NCBI GenBank assembly: GCA_049671305.1
Contig: JBATUR010000054.1
Coordinates: 1-64,000 of the forward strand
Length of the DNA: 64,000 nucleotides
Direction: 5' to 3'
DNA from: CADCTM01 sp049671305
Lineage (GTDB): Bacteria > Cyanobacteriota > Cyanobacteriia > Cyanobacteriales > Coleofasciculaceae
The notes beneath the pieces were generated by a model. That model was given only the letters and a program-made list of their open reading frames with translations, had not been told where the DNA came from and ran no database searches. The position numbers were made by a program, and so were the translations under genes. Positions 1-7,467 of the stretch are shown here, in pieces. Position 1 is the stretch's first letter. The number at the start of each line of letters is the position of its first letter.

Positions 1-583
1 TATATCTATCAGTTAGATAATCAACTTGCTCCCGTAGGAGGATGGTAAACTTATAAAGTTCTTCCATAACATCAACAACTCTGTCCCGATAAGCTGAATC
101 TTTCATCGTTCCATCTTCATTAAACTCTTGATATGCTTTGGCAACAGAAGACTGATTGGGAATCGTAAACATTCGCATCCAGCGCCCTAAAATTCGCAGC
201 GTATTAACAGAGTTAAAAGATTGCGAACCGCCGCTTACTTGCATAACAGCTAAAGTTCTACCTTGAGTTGGTCTGACTGCGCCTAATTCTAAGGGAATCC
301 AATCAATTTGATTTTTAATAATGCCAGTAATATTACCATGCATTTCTGGACTTGACCAAACTTGACCTTCAGACCACAAACTCAATTCTCGTAACTCTTG
401 AACTTTAGGATGTGTTTCTTTAACACTACCACGAATCGGTAACTCACGAGGGTCAAAAAACTTTACTTCTGCACCTAATTCTTGGATAATTCGCGCCGCT
501 TCTTCTGCTAATAAACGACTGTAAGAACGCTCTCGTAATGAGCCGTATAAAAATAAAATTCTGGGTTTATGAGTGAAGGACAT
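1..583 (-). CDS. arsH: ArsH-type NADPH-dependent FMN reductase (3' part cut by window edge)
   Basis: The gene starts at the ATG at 583 and stays open to the left window edge, giving about 194 residues of a protein usually slightly over 200. The N-terminus has the flavodoxin-like phosphate-binding loop (LFLYGSLRERSYSR), and the middle has the conserved SPEMHGNITGIIKNQIDWIP stretch of ArsH. ArsH proteins are FMN-dependent NADPH oxidoreductases that protect against organoarsenicals and have quinone or azo reductase activity. It is the last visible gene of the minus-strand ars cluster, 117 bp after arsC. The C-terminus is not visible. The identification is strong; the in vivo substrate is not shown by sequence. 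Confidence 0.92.
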   Translation of the reverse strand, partial: MSFTHKPRILFLYGSLRERSYSRLLAEEAARIIQELGAEVKFFDPRELPIRGSVKETHPKVQELRELSLWSEGQVWSSPEMHGNITGIIKNQIDWIPLELGAVRPTQGRTLAVMQVSGGSQSFNSVNTLRILGRWMRMFTIPNQSSVAKAYQEFNEDGTMKDSAYRDRVVDVMEELYKFTILLREQVDYLTDRY

Positions 584-700
584 TGTGCAACAAAAGTTAG
601 GTAATAGTTAGACGTGATTGAGAATTAATCTTTATTTTGTGGCTGATTGCTAGCCTCATGTTGGTGAGTAAATTTCTACTACTTTTCAAGTATTCCCATC

Positions 701-1111
701 TCATCCAGCAGGTGCAGCTTTTTCCACAGACTCAATTAACTGACTCACTCGTTCCTTAACTTCATCACGTACTCTAGGAAAAATTTCTGGTTGTTCAGCC
801 GGATCATCAAGTTGCCAATCTTGAAACACTTCTCGTAATACCCAATCTGTCGGAAGATTAACTCCACAACCGCATAGAGAAATTACTACATCAAAGTCTT
901 CAGCATTAAAATCGCTCAGAGGCTTAGAGTGTTGCTCGCTAATATCAATGCCAATCTCTTTCATTGTTGCAATCGCTTCTGGTCTAACAAGACTTGCCTC
1001 TAATCCCGAACTAACTACTTCAATCTTTCCCTTACCCAATGTTTTAGCAAAGCCTTCTGCCATTTGGGAACGGGCAGAATTTTTCTTGCAAACAAACATC
1101 ACACGTTTCAT
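701..1111 (-). CDS. arsC: Arsenate reductase, low-molecular-weight-phosphatase fold
   Basis: This 136-residue protein reduces arsenate to arsenite in the cytoplasm. It has the CX5R phosphatase P-loop at the N-terminus (Cys8 to Arg14, CKKNSAR) and a CGC pair at Cys80 and Cys82. The same Cys8/Cys80/Cys82 set is the catalytic trio known for the Synechocystis enzyme, a hybrid class that has the phosphatase fold but uses glutathione and glutaredoxin. The start overlaps the upstream aquaporin stop by one base (TAATG at 1110-1114), so the two genes are probably translationally coupled. An aquaporin feeding directly into arsC suggests the reductase and the arsenite exit channel are made together. Confidence 0.95.
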   Translation of the reverse strand: MKRVMFVCKKNSARSQMAEGFAKTLGKGKIEVVSSGLEASLVRPEAIATMKEIGIDISEQHSKPLSDFNAEDFDVVISLCGCGVNLPTDWVLREVFQDWQLDDPAEQPEIFPRVRDEVKERVSQLIESVEKAAPAG

Positions 1112-1842
1112 TATTTTTCCTCACTTATAATATCTTTAAATCCATTAGAAAGTTGCCGATAGACAATTACGGCTAATTGTGCGCCTAATATTGGCGCAAC
1201 CCAATAAATCCAGTGATGCTGCCAAATTCCGCCTACTAAAGCAGGACCTAGCGATCGCACTGGGTTCATACTCGCCCCAGTAATTGGTCCCATAAATGCC
1301 GCTTCTAAGCCCACTGTTAAACCAATTGCCAGCCCCGCAAAGCCAATGGGGGCGCGGCGATCAAGTCCTGAGCCTAAAATCACAAACATTAAAATAAACG
1401 TTAAAACGGTTTCCAAAACCAACGACTGCAACCACTGATCATTTAGCGGTAATGTCGCTCCTAGTTGGGCAACGGGTCCCAAAGCAATTAACAATAATGA
1501 AGAAGCTGCGATCGCTCCCACAGATTGCGCCAAAATATAAGGCAGCACTCGACGCTTGGGGAAAAAGCCACTTGCCCAAAATGCCAAAGTCACCGCCGGG
1601 TTGAAGTGTGCGCCGCTTAAATGCCCGACGCTATAAATCAACGCCGCCACAACCGCCCCAAATACGAAACTGATCCCCAAATGAGTGATCGCACCACCGC
1701 TGATTTTGTTAACCATGACAGCACCAGTGCCAGCAAAAACTAAGATAAATGTGCCAATGCCTTCTGCATAAGCTTCTCGCCTCCATTGCCGAATTGATTC
1801 TAAAATAGTCACCCTAAAGACTGATTTGCTTACTGGCTTCAT
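1111..1842 (-). CDS. Aquaporin/aquaglyceroporin (AqpS-like) in the ars operon
   Basis: Membrane channel of the MIP family, about 243 residues if started at the ATG at 1842. An earlier ATG at 1881 would overlap the upstream gene by 35 bp; the 1842 start leaves 4 bp. Six membrane segments are apparent, with the two half-helix motifs: HFNPAVTLAF (first NPA) and SMNPVRSLGP (second, NPV instead of NPA). In Sinorhizobium meliloti an aquaglyceroporin (AqpS) replaces the ArsB pump and lets arsenite flow out down its gradient after ArsC makes it. The tight coupling to arsC here suggests the same role. Water or glycerol transport cannot be excluded from sequence. Confidence 0.88.
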   Translation of the reverse strand: MKPVSKSVFRVTILESIRQWRREAYAEGIGTFILVFAGTGAVMVNKISGGAITHLGISFVFGAVVAALIYSVGHLSGAHFNPAVTLAFWASGFFPKRRVLPYILAQSVGAIAASSLLLIALGPVAQLGATLPLNDQWLQSLVLETVLTFILMFVILGSGLDRRAPIGFAGLAIGLTVGLEAAFMGPITGASMNPVRSLGPALVGGIWQHHWIYWVAPILGAQLAVIVYRQLSNGFKDIISEEK

Positions 1843-1846
1843 CAAA

Positions 1847-2884
1847 CTAAAATGTTGCTTGTTTGCGTAACAACTCGCCAAGGGTTAAGTCAATTTGAGC
1901 CTTCCCACCAAACACTGTGCCAACTTTACCTCCGTCAAAGTGGATACGAGCCAGGTGGTAGGCTTGCTCAGATAGAGGAATGTATCCCACGTCATTAACA
2001 AATGTTGGTGCTTTCTGGATGTAGAATTCCACGAAATTTTGGACTTCTCGTTTGTTTTGAGCTGACTCGAAGTTAACATAAATAAACAAAGGACGGGCAA
2101 GGGGTTGATACTGAGACTTTGCTACTGCCTTAACTGAAGGCAATACTGCGCCTTTACCGTTATCAACAGCTAGTGCTTTTAACCGACTGAGGTTGGCTTC
2201 GTAGTAGGCAAAACCAAAGTAACCTAGGGCATTTGGGTCTTTGCTGACTCCATCCACTAACACATTGTCATCTTCGCTAGCTGTATAGTCTTTGCGACTT
2301 GCTCTGACTGTACCTACGGTTGCTTCGGTGAAGTAGTCAAAGGTTCCAGAGTCTTTCCCCGCACCATAAAGTTTAAGTGGTCGATTGGGCCAAGAGGCGC
2401 GGACTTGGTTCCATTTGGTAATTTTCCCTTCGGCAGCAGGTTCCCAGATTTTCTTCAACTCTGTCACTGTGATGTTTTTCGCCCAGTCGTTTTGGGGATT
2501 AACTACCACAGTCAGGGCATCAAAGGCGATCGGCAGTTCTATGTAGCGCACATTACTACGGTTGCAAAGTGCCATTTCCTCTTTTAGGATCGGGCGCGAG
2601 GCATTGCTAATATCGGTTGTACCTTCGCAGAACTTTCTAAACCCACCACTGGTACCGGAAATATTAACAGTGATTTTGAGCGGATCGGTTTGAGTTGCCT
2701 GAAACTTGGCAGCGATCGCATTTGTGATCGGATAAACCGTACTCGATCCATCAATTTTTATTGTTTGGGTTGGTACTTGACCCGATTGCACTTGATTGCT
2801 GCATGAAGAAAGGAGTGTGGCTGTAATGCTTGTTAAAGCTATATACCAAAAGCCTTTGATCAACTTCTGCACTCTTGCATTCAT
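1847..2884 (-). CDS. PstS-like phosphate-binding lipoprotein within the ars operon
   Basis: 345-residue periplasmic solute-binding protein of the PstS phosphate family. It has a lipoprotein signal with lipobox LLSSC (Cys28), then DGSSTVYPIT and SGTSGGFRKFCEGTTDIS, the segments that contact phosphate in PstS, and YGAGKDSGTFDYF further on. There are no pstCAB permease genes nearby. Placed between arsR and the aquaporin-arsC pair, it probably either helps phosphate uptake in the presence of arsenate or binds arsenate; this is inference. It ends 4 bp before the preferred aquaporin start, so the two are co-transcribed. A perfect inverted repeat lies about 50 bp upstream of its start and is a likely ArsR operator. 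Confidence 0.88.
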   Translation of the reverse strand: MNARVQKLIKGFWYIALTSITATLLSSCSNQVQSGQVPTQTIKIDGSSTVYPITNAIAAKFQATQTDPLKITVNISGTSGGFRKFCEGTTDISNASRPILKEEMALCNRSNVRYIELPIAFDALTVVVNPQNDWAKNITVTELKKIWEPAAEGKITKWNQVRASWPNRPLKLYGAGKDSGTFDYFTEATVGTVRASRKDYTASEDDNVLVDGVSKDPNALGYFGFAYYEANLSRLKALAVDNGKGAVLPSVKAVAKSQYQPLARPLFIYVNFESAQNKREVQNFVEFYIQKAPTFVNDVGYIPLSEQAYHLARIHFDGGKVGTVFGGKAQIDLTLGELLRKQATF

Positions 2885-2935
2885 CGTTCTCCTCTGCTTC
2901 CTTGCATTTGGGGTACATATCTATCATTTCAAAAA

Positions 2936-2953
2936 AACTTGATTTGTCAAGTT
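2936..2953. promoter_or_regulatory. Inverted repeat, candidate ArsR operator for pstS-aqp-arsC-arsH
   Basis: A perfect palindrome AACTTGATTTGTCAAGTT (7-bp arms, 4-bp centre) lies in the 117-bp gap between arsR and the PstS-like gene, about 50 bp before the latter's start. ArsR/SmtB repressors bind short imperfect inverted repeats near their promoters, so its place and symmetry fit. Binding is inferred only. Confidence 0.5.
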
Positions 2954-3001
2954 AAGAAGTCCAGAAGATGAGGCGATGAAGAGTTTAAGAAAGTTGATGG
3001 A

Positions 3002-3334
3002 TTAAGAAGGGTCAGAACAGAGACGTGCAGGTAAAATTGGACTAAAGCGGCGAAATTCCGCTAAATATTGCTCTAATACGACAAATTGCGGCAAATTTAA
3101 ACTGTAATAAATCCAGCGCCCTTCTTGACGCGATCGCACCAAACCCGCTTCTTTCAGGGTTTTTAGATGGAAAGAAAGCTTAGACTGACTAACTTCCAGG
3201 ATTTCACACAGTTCACAGACACATAGCTCTTGCGATCGCAAAAGTTCTAATAATCTAATTCGTAGTGGCTCAGATAAGGCATGAAAACCAGCAGCAATTA
3301 AGGCTTGTGTTGGAGGCAGAAATTCTACTTGCAT
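3002..3334 (-). CDS. arsR: ArsR/SmtB-family metalloregulator
   Basis: 110-residue winged-helix repressor. The core ALSEPLRIRLLELL, the cysteine motif ELCVCELCE and the recognition helix SQSKLSFHLKTLKEAGLV are all present. CVCELC is the classical trivalent-arsenic-binding signature of ArsR, at the start of the DNA-binding helix. I prefer the ATG at 3334 to the TTG one codon earlier. It sits between arsM and the PstS-like gene on the same strand, so it probably represses its own promoter and the downstream operon until arsenite releases it. Family and role are secure from motif plus context. Confidence 0.95.
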   Translation of the reverse strand: MQVEFLPPTQALIAAGFHALSEPLRIRLLELLRSQELCVCELCEILEVSQSKLSFHLKTLKEAGLVRSRQEGRWIYYSLNLPQFVVLEQYLAEFRRFSPILPARLCSDPS

Positions 3335-3348
3335 CAAGTTTTATTGAA
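3333..3348. promoter_or_regulatory. Possible second ArsR half-site pair at the arsR start
   Basis: ATCAA-N6-TTGAA overlaps and precedes the arsR start codon. It resembles the ATCAA-N6-TTGAT pattern recognised by some ArsR/SmtB proteins, with one mismatch. It would allow autoregulation. The pattern is short and this is a weak call. Confidence 0.3.
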
Positions 3349-3401
3349 ACAACTAATTAATTTTAGCCCAAACTATGCCTATCTCAACTGCCTAGATTGC
3401 A

Positions 3402-3424
3402 GAGACGTTTTAGCAAAACGTCTC
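3402..3424. terminator. Perfect 10-bp hairpin between arsM and arsR
   Basis: GAGACGTTTT and AAAACGTCTC form a 10-bp stem with a 3-nt loop (AGC), just after the arsM stop codon on the minus strand. There is no clear T-run. Hairpins with GAGACGTT arms recur in cyanobacterial genomes, so it may be a dispersed repeat that also separates arsM from arsR transcription. Confidence 0.5.
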
Positions 3425-3459
3425 CACCTCTAGCTTCTAATTAGCAATGCCAAAAACCC

Positions 3460-4422
3460 CTAACAGCAACCGCCGCCTACATAATGCCATGTAGAATCAG
3501 TAATTAATACGTTTTGGGCAGTACCTAAGTTTGCCGCCGTTTTATCGCACACCGCCGCAGGTACACCACGTTGCAAAATATGTCCTGCCGAGTCATCAAA
3601 AATTTCTTGCTCTCCTTTATAAATTGCTGTTTTCCCTGTAAAAATACAAGCACCATCTTCAGGAATTGGCACTTTAAAGGCAACTGAATCTAAACTTTCT
3701 AACAATAAATCAGCTTCTAACTGATAAGTTTTACAGTCCAAAAGTCGGTAAGGACGACGGGCGCGAATTTCTACCTGCCCAAAGCCCGCATCAACAATTT
3801 GTTGGGTATACTGCTCGTAAGTTAATGCGCCAGATAGACACATTGCCCTCAATCTTTCATCTTGTTGCAAATGCTCTGGAATGGGACTAGTTGCGATCGG
3901 GTCGCTCATCTGCAAGCGTCCACCTGGCTTTAAGACCCGAAATGCTTCTTGAAGCGCCTTAGATAGGTCTTCTGGCTCAAAAATGTTAAATAGGCAATTT
4001 TGGGCAACAACATCCACAGAGGCATCTGGCACAGGTAGAGCAAAGGCGTCTCCGTCGTGAATTTCTACAAAACTGGGGTCAAACCAAGGATTTTCTGTGG
4101 CGGCAAGTTGCAAGTTACGTGTTGCTGCTTCACGCATGGCGCTAACCGGTTCAATGGCAATGACACAACCAGGATGTCTGGAATAATAGGCAAATTGCAA
4201 TGCTTCCAAACCACCACCAACACCCACGTATAATACAGTTGGGGCGTTGATTAATTCTGCCGGATGAACTGTTGTGCCGCAACCGTAATTCATCTCCTGC
4301 ATCTGAATTGGAATACTAAGTCCTGGCAGTTGTACGGGACTGCTTTGGACGCAACATAACCCAACTTGTGGTGTTTCGGCAACTTCGCTATAAAATTTAG
4401 CAGTTGTTTCGAGATAGCTCAT
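3460..4422 (-). CDS. arsM: Arsenite S-adenosylmethionine methyltransferase (arsenosugar-type ArsM)
   Basis: 320-residue class I methyltransferase. The SAM-binding glycine loop is LYVGVGGGLEALQ (residues 64-76), followed by an acidic residue (AIEP) and the GDAF segment. Cysteines occur at 23-24 and 48, and the chain ends in GGGCC, a tail characteristic of the ArsM subgroup linked to arsenosugar synthesis. ArsM methylates trivalent arsenic to less toxic or volatile products; in arsenosugar pathways its product feeds the radical-SAM enzyme ArsS. No arsS is visible beside it. It is upstream of arsR on the same strand, separated by a hairpin, so it may be expressed separately. Confidence 0.9.
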   Translation of the reverse strand: MSYLETTAKFYSEVAETPQVGLCCVQSSPVQLPGLSIPIQMQEMNYGCGTTVHPAELINAPTVLYVGVGGGLEALQFAYYSRHPGCVIAIEPVSAMREAATRNLQLAATENPWFDPSFVEIHDGDAFALPVPDASVDVVAQNCLFNIFEPEDLSKALQEAFRVLKPGGRLQMSDPIATSPIPEHLQQDERLRAMCLSGALTYEQYTQQIVDAGFGQVEIRARRPYRLLDCKTYQLEADLLLESLDSVAFKVPIPEDGACIFTGKTAIYKGEQEIFDDSAGHILQRGVPAAVCDKTAANLGTAQNVLITDSTWHYVGGGCC

Positions 4423-4585
4423 CTACATCCTATGCTGTGTCTAGGGTTTTAAGGCTACTGAAAGCAGGTATAGTTGACACCCCGAATCAGCAAAATCCTT
4501 TCTTCAAAGATGATACTAAATAATTGATTCTGACCAGTTTAATTGCAGATTTTTTTCAGATGTTTGAGCAGTATCTCTATAGGAA

Positions 4586-5344
4586 TTAAGCTAGACTCTG
4601 ACGATTAGTAACAGCGTTAATTAAACGACTTAACTTGGCATGATCTAAGTTTGATACTTGCAAGTTAGCTGACTGCAAGTAAACATCAATTGATTTAGCT
4701 TCAGTTAATGTTGCCGCCATTAAATCTGCACCTAACATATTTGCACCCAGCATATTTGCGCCGCTGAGGTTGGCTGCCAAAAGACTGGCTGGATAATACA
4801 TATTAACTCCTAGCAAGTTGGCATAGCTCAGATTTGCACCTAGCAAGTTGGCATAACTAAGATCAGCACTCATTAAGTTTGCACCAAATAAATTGGCACT
4901 CAACAAGTCAGCATAACTAAGGTCAGCACCGATTAGGTTAGCACCAAATAAATCGGCACCTAAGAGGTTAGAATAACTAAGATTTGCACCTAACAAATTG
5001 GCATCGCTGAGGTTAGTATATTTTAAATTTGTACTTAATAAATTAGCATTAAATAAATCAGCATCATTGAGGTTGCTACCTAATAAATCAGCACCGCTAA
5101 GATTGGCTTCGCTCAAATCTGCACCAACTAAGGTTGCATTCAATAAATCAGCGCCAAATAAGTTGGCTCCCTTGAGGTTAGCATTACTGAGATCGATGTT
5201 ACTTAAATTACTACCACTGAGATCAGCACCACTTAGATTGATACCTAACAAGGTGGTATTACTCAGATCAGCACCTGAAAGCGTTACGTCTCGAAAGTCT
5301 CTGACTCCTAATTTGTAACGTTTTAAAAGTTCTAATGCTTTCAT
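4586..5344 (-). CDS. Pentapeptide-repeat protein
   Basis: 252 residues, of which roughly residues 20-215 are continuous A(D/N)LxX pentapeptide repeats (for example ADLSGSNLSNIDLSNANL). Such repeats form a right-handed quadrilateral beta-helix. The short N-terminus (MKALELLKRYKLGVRDF) and C-terminus (LDHAKLSRLINAVTNRQ) are not repetitive. There is no signal peptide or membrane segment, so it is probably cytoplasmic. Most cyanobacterial members have no known function. Because of the repeats the opposite strand is also open for 106 codons; that is a shadow. The spacer to arsM is about 160 bp, so it is not obviously part of the ars operon. Confidence 0.9.
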   Translation of the reverse strand: MKALELLKRYKLGVRDFRDVTLSGADLSNTTLLGINLSGADLSGSNLSNIDLSNANLKGANLFGADLLNATLVGADLSEANLSGADLLGSNLNDADLFNANLLSTNLKYTNLSDANLLGANLSYSNLLGADLFGANLIGADLSYADLLSANLFGANLMSADLSYANLLGANLSYANLLGVNMYYPASLLAANLSGANMLGANMLGADLMAATLTEAKSIDVYLQSANLQVSNLDHAKLSRLINAVTNRQSLA

Positions 5345-5417
5345 ATTTGTTTTGGGGATTTGGCTTTTATTCTGGTTTTACTTGATGATAGTATTTTTAC
5401 TGACTATCGCTAGTGCA

Positions 5418-5553
5418 ACCTGTGCTACGAGTACCAGTTGAGACTGATGGCTATCACATTCAAAAGGTTTGGCTCAATGGTAATAGTTTGACCCGTATGG
5501 CTGATACTACCTGTGAGACAAGTACCGTTTGAGACTGATAGGCATCACATATT
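5418..5553. repeat. Imperfect 43-bp direct repeat in the spacer 5345-5749
   Basis: Two related units lie at 5418-5460 and 5509-5553; both contain AGTACC, GAGACTGAT and CATCACAT-like cores, 91 bp apart. On the plus strand the first unit sits in a short open stretch without a start codon (it reads VLRVPVETDGYHIQKV) that ends in a stop within the second unit. It looks like residue of a repetitive sequence. The rest of this 405-bp spacer shows nothing I recognise. Confidence 0.5.
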
Positions 5554-5749
5554 AAGTAGCTTGTTGGTCACAGACAATACATACTGCTTAAGATGCTGTG
5601 TAATTTATACACAGAAATTATCACTTCAAATTATAAGTTTACATCTACTTTCAGATAGAGATTGCTTAGATTAGCGGGTATAAATAATCACATCAAAACT
5701 TTATGGTAAAGTTGACAGCTTTACGATCTTGTTGCCTGTCAGCAAGACC

Positions 5750-6382
5750 TCAACTAACCAAATCTGTGTTTGAGAAGCGATTTTTGTAACTTATGGTGGA
5801 GCCAACAACGCCATTCCAAGGAGTACGCAAAGCTTTGGCGTCTTCTGGTAAAACAAACAGCTTTAAAGCTGAGGCGGATACACTTAAACCGGTCATTTCT
5901 CGTCTTGGTGTAGACGCTTCAGGGTCAAATTGCAACTGACCTTGGTTTAGGTAAAATAGCGCACTTACCGGCTGTAGTACTTGTACATTAAATAATTGTT
6001 TGAGTTGTTCCGGTCGCAAGACGCCTTGATTTTTCAGGCAAAAACCTAGTGGTTGATCAATGGGGCAGCACCAATGAACTAGTTTATCTAAAACTCGTTT
6101 GCTAACCCATTGACGTTGCTCAATTAGTTTTACCAAACCTTGATGATCTAAGCTGTTGGCTGCTGCCACCAAACGCCCCCGCTCTACCCAAATATAAAAA
6201 ATTGGCGACACAGCGGACGACGGCAAACCACTCAGTGTGAGCAAGCCTGTTTTACGATCCTTTTCCAAGATTTGCAAGATTTCTGGGAAAGAAAAGTCTG
6301 AGTTGGAGTTTTTGATTAACATAGTTGTACGAGTAGACACTTTCTTGATAAACCAGAATTGTGTTTGAGCATGATCAGCCAT
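5750..6382 (-). CDS. DUF4388 (PatA N-terminal-like) protein
   Basis: 210-residue protein whose bulk (about residues 22-160) matches the PATAN/DUF4388 region: FPEILQILEKDRKTGLLTLSG, then IWVERGRLVAAANS, then ALFYLNQGQLQFDPEA. In cyanobacteria this domain is usually fused to a response-regulator receiver (as in PatA and PixG-type proteins) and is linked to signalling, but no receiver domain is present. Either ATG (6382 or 6322) could be used; 6322 removes a poorly conserved tail. It has no obvious operon partners. The function is unknown beyond a probable signalling or protein-interaction role. Confidence 0.75.
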   Translation of the reverse strand: MADHAQTQFWFIKKVSTRTTMLIKNSNSDFSFPEILQILEKDRKTGLLTLSGLPSSAVSPIFYIWVERGRLVAAANSLDHQGLVKLIEQRQWVSKRVLDKLVHWCCPIDQPLGFCLKNQGVLRPEQLKQLFNVQVLQPVSALFYLNQGQLQFDPEASTPRREMTGLSVSASALKLFVLPEDAKALRTPWNGVVGSTISYKNRFSNTDLVS

Positions 6383-7035
6383 GAGATTATATGGGGATAG
6401 AATGCTGATTTCTTCCCATTCAAATTATTGAGATCTTTAGAGAATTAGAAAGGTTTGCTCACCTAGATATTGAACCTTCTACGCTAAATACAGGCAACCT
6501 GTTCGAGGTATCGTCGGTTGCAAACACATTAAGTTTTCATCTCTCTTTCCTAGCTGGTAGATTCATTGCCGTAGATACTTTAAAGCTGCTCTGAGCTTGT
6601 AAAAGATCTCAGTTGTATTGGTCTATGTATAATTGCTGATTTTGGGAGACTTTTAAGGTATGCTTGGTTTTTTTTAATAATAGTTCACCATCCTTAGCCA
6701 TTTTGCTGCTTATTTTTAATAAATGCCTAAGAAGGCGCTGCCTCAGTTAGTTTTAGCGAAGTTATTGAGATGGTCATCACAACTTGTATATAGGTTAAGG
6801 CTTAGACTGTAATAGTCAGATGTATCCCGTGACCCCCTATAACCAGAGCAAACCAGCCGTATTTGAGAATAATCGCCTTTTTGTCCGGCAAAGTAGCGAT
6901 TCTGGCTGATTAGTAAGATTAGGAATTAAAGAGTAGGAATGCCGGCGACGGAACTTTTGGGTCTTGGACAGGTCGGCAGAACCATCTATTCAAATCAAGA
7001 TTTGCTCAATTTGTACTTATTTTGCCTAACAACAC
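6383..7035. other. 653-bp intergenic region, nothing recognised
   Basis: The region separates two divergent genes and probably holds both promoters. A 57-codon open frame from the ATG at 6939 overlaps the next gene out of frame and has no protein-like character. I see no RNA gene, repeat or strong hairpin. Confidence 0.5.
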
Positions 7036-7356
7036 GTGAACATCAATTCCTCCGCCAACGCAACATCAGAAACGCCCTGCGTTTTAGTCTGCCAGCACAC
7101 ATCTTGTCTTGAGGCGGGTTCTGCCGCTGTACTTGCTGCCTTTGAAGCGTCTGAGGTGGCGGGTTTTACAGTCAAGGGTTGCGGTTGCCAAGGGCAGTGT
7201 AGTGCCGGTCCAACTGTGCGAATTATTCCTGAAGAAACATGGTATTGCCGGGTGCAACCTGATGACGTGCCAATAATTGTGGAACAACATCTTATTAATG
7301 GCACGCCGGTTGAAGACAAGCTTCATCCTCGCATTCATCTGCGCTTTCATTATTAA
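7036..7356 (+). CDS. Thioredoxin-like [2Fe-2S] ferredoxin domain protein
   Basis: 106-residue protein starting with GTG. Cysteines at 15, 19, 24, 49, 51 and 55 include the pairs C19-X4-C24 and C51-X3-C55 (GCGCQGQCSAGPTV), the spacing of thioredoxin-like [2Fe-2S] ferredoxins. This is followed by VRIIPEETWYCRVQPDDVPIIVEQHLINGTPV, the usual C-terminal half of the family, which precedes the NAD-binding regions in NuoE-like proteins and occurs as free proteins in cyanobacteria. It probably carries electrons in the cytoplasm; the partner is unknown. It stands alone, with a divergent gene upstream and an M48 protease downstream. Confidence 0.8.
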   Translation: MNINSSANATSETPCVLVCQHTSCLEAGSAAVLAAFEASEVAGFTVKGCGCQGQCSAGPTVRIIPEETWYCRVQPDDVPIIVEQHLINGTPVEDKLHPRIHLRFHY

Positions 7357-7467
7357 GTTGTGTTCAACTTTCTTCGTGTTTGTTGATCAATAACATCGTC
7401 ACTTTAGACTGATGTAGGGTGAGTACTCTGTATGGTAACTTGCTGCCAAGGTCTTTGGGAGAAACAA

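Noticed and set aside
3460..4422. Complete arsenosugar pathway
   Set aside because: ArsM fits, but the radical-SAM partner ArsS is not in the window.
4998..5318. 106-codon plus-strand frame opposite the pentapeptide gene
   Set aside because: It is a by-product of the repetitive codons of the minus-strand gene; its Leu/Lys/Ala/Ser repeats mirror the pentapeptides.
5418..5553. Possible CRISPR remnant
   Set aside because: Only two imperfect units with a repeat longer than usual and no cas genes.
6939..7112. 57-codon frame upstream of the 2Fe-2S gene
   Set aside because: No ribosome site, no recognisable protein character, and it overlaps a well-supported gene out of frame.
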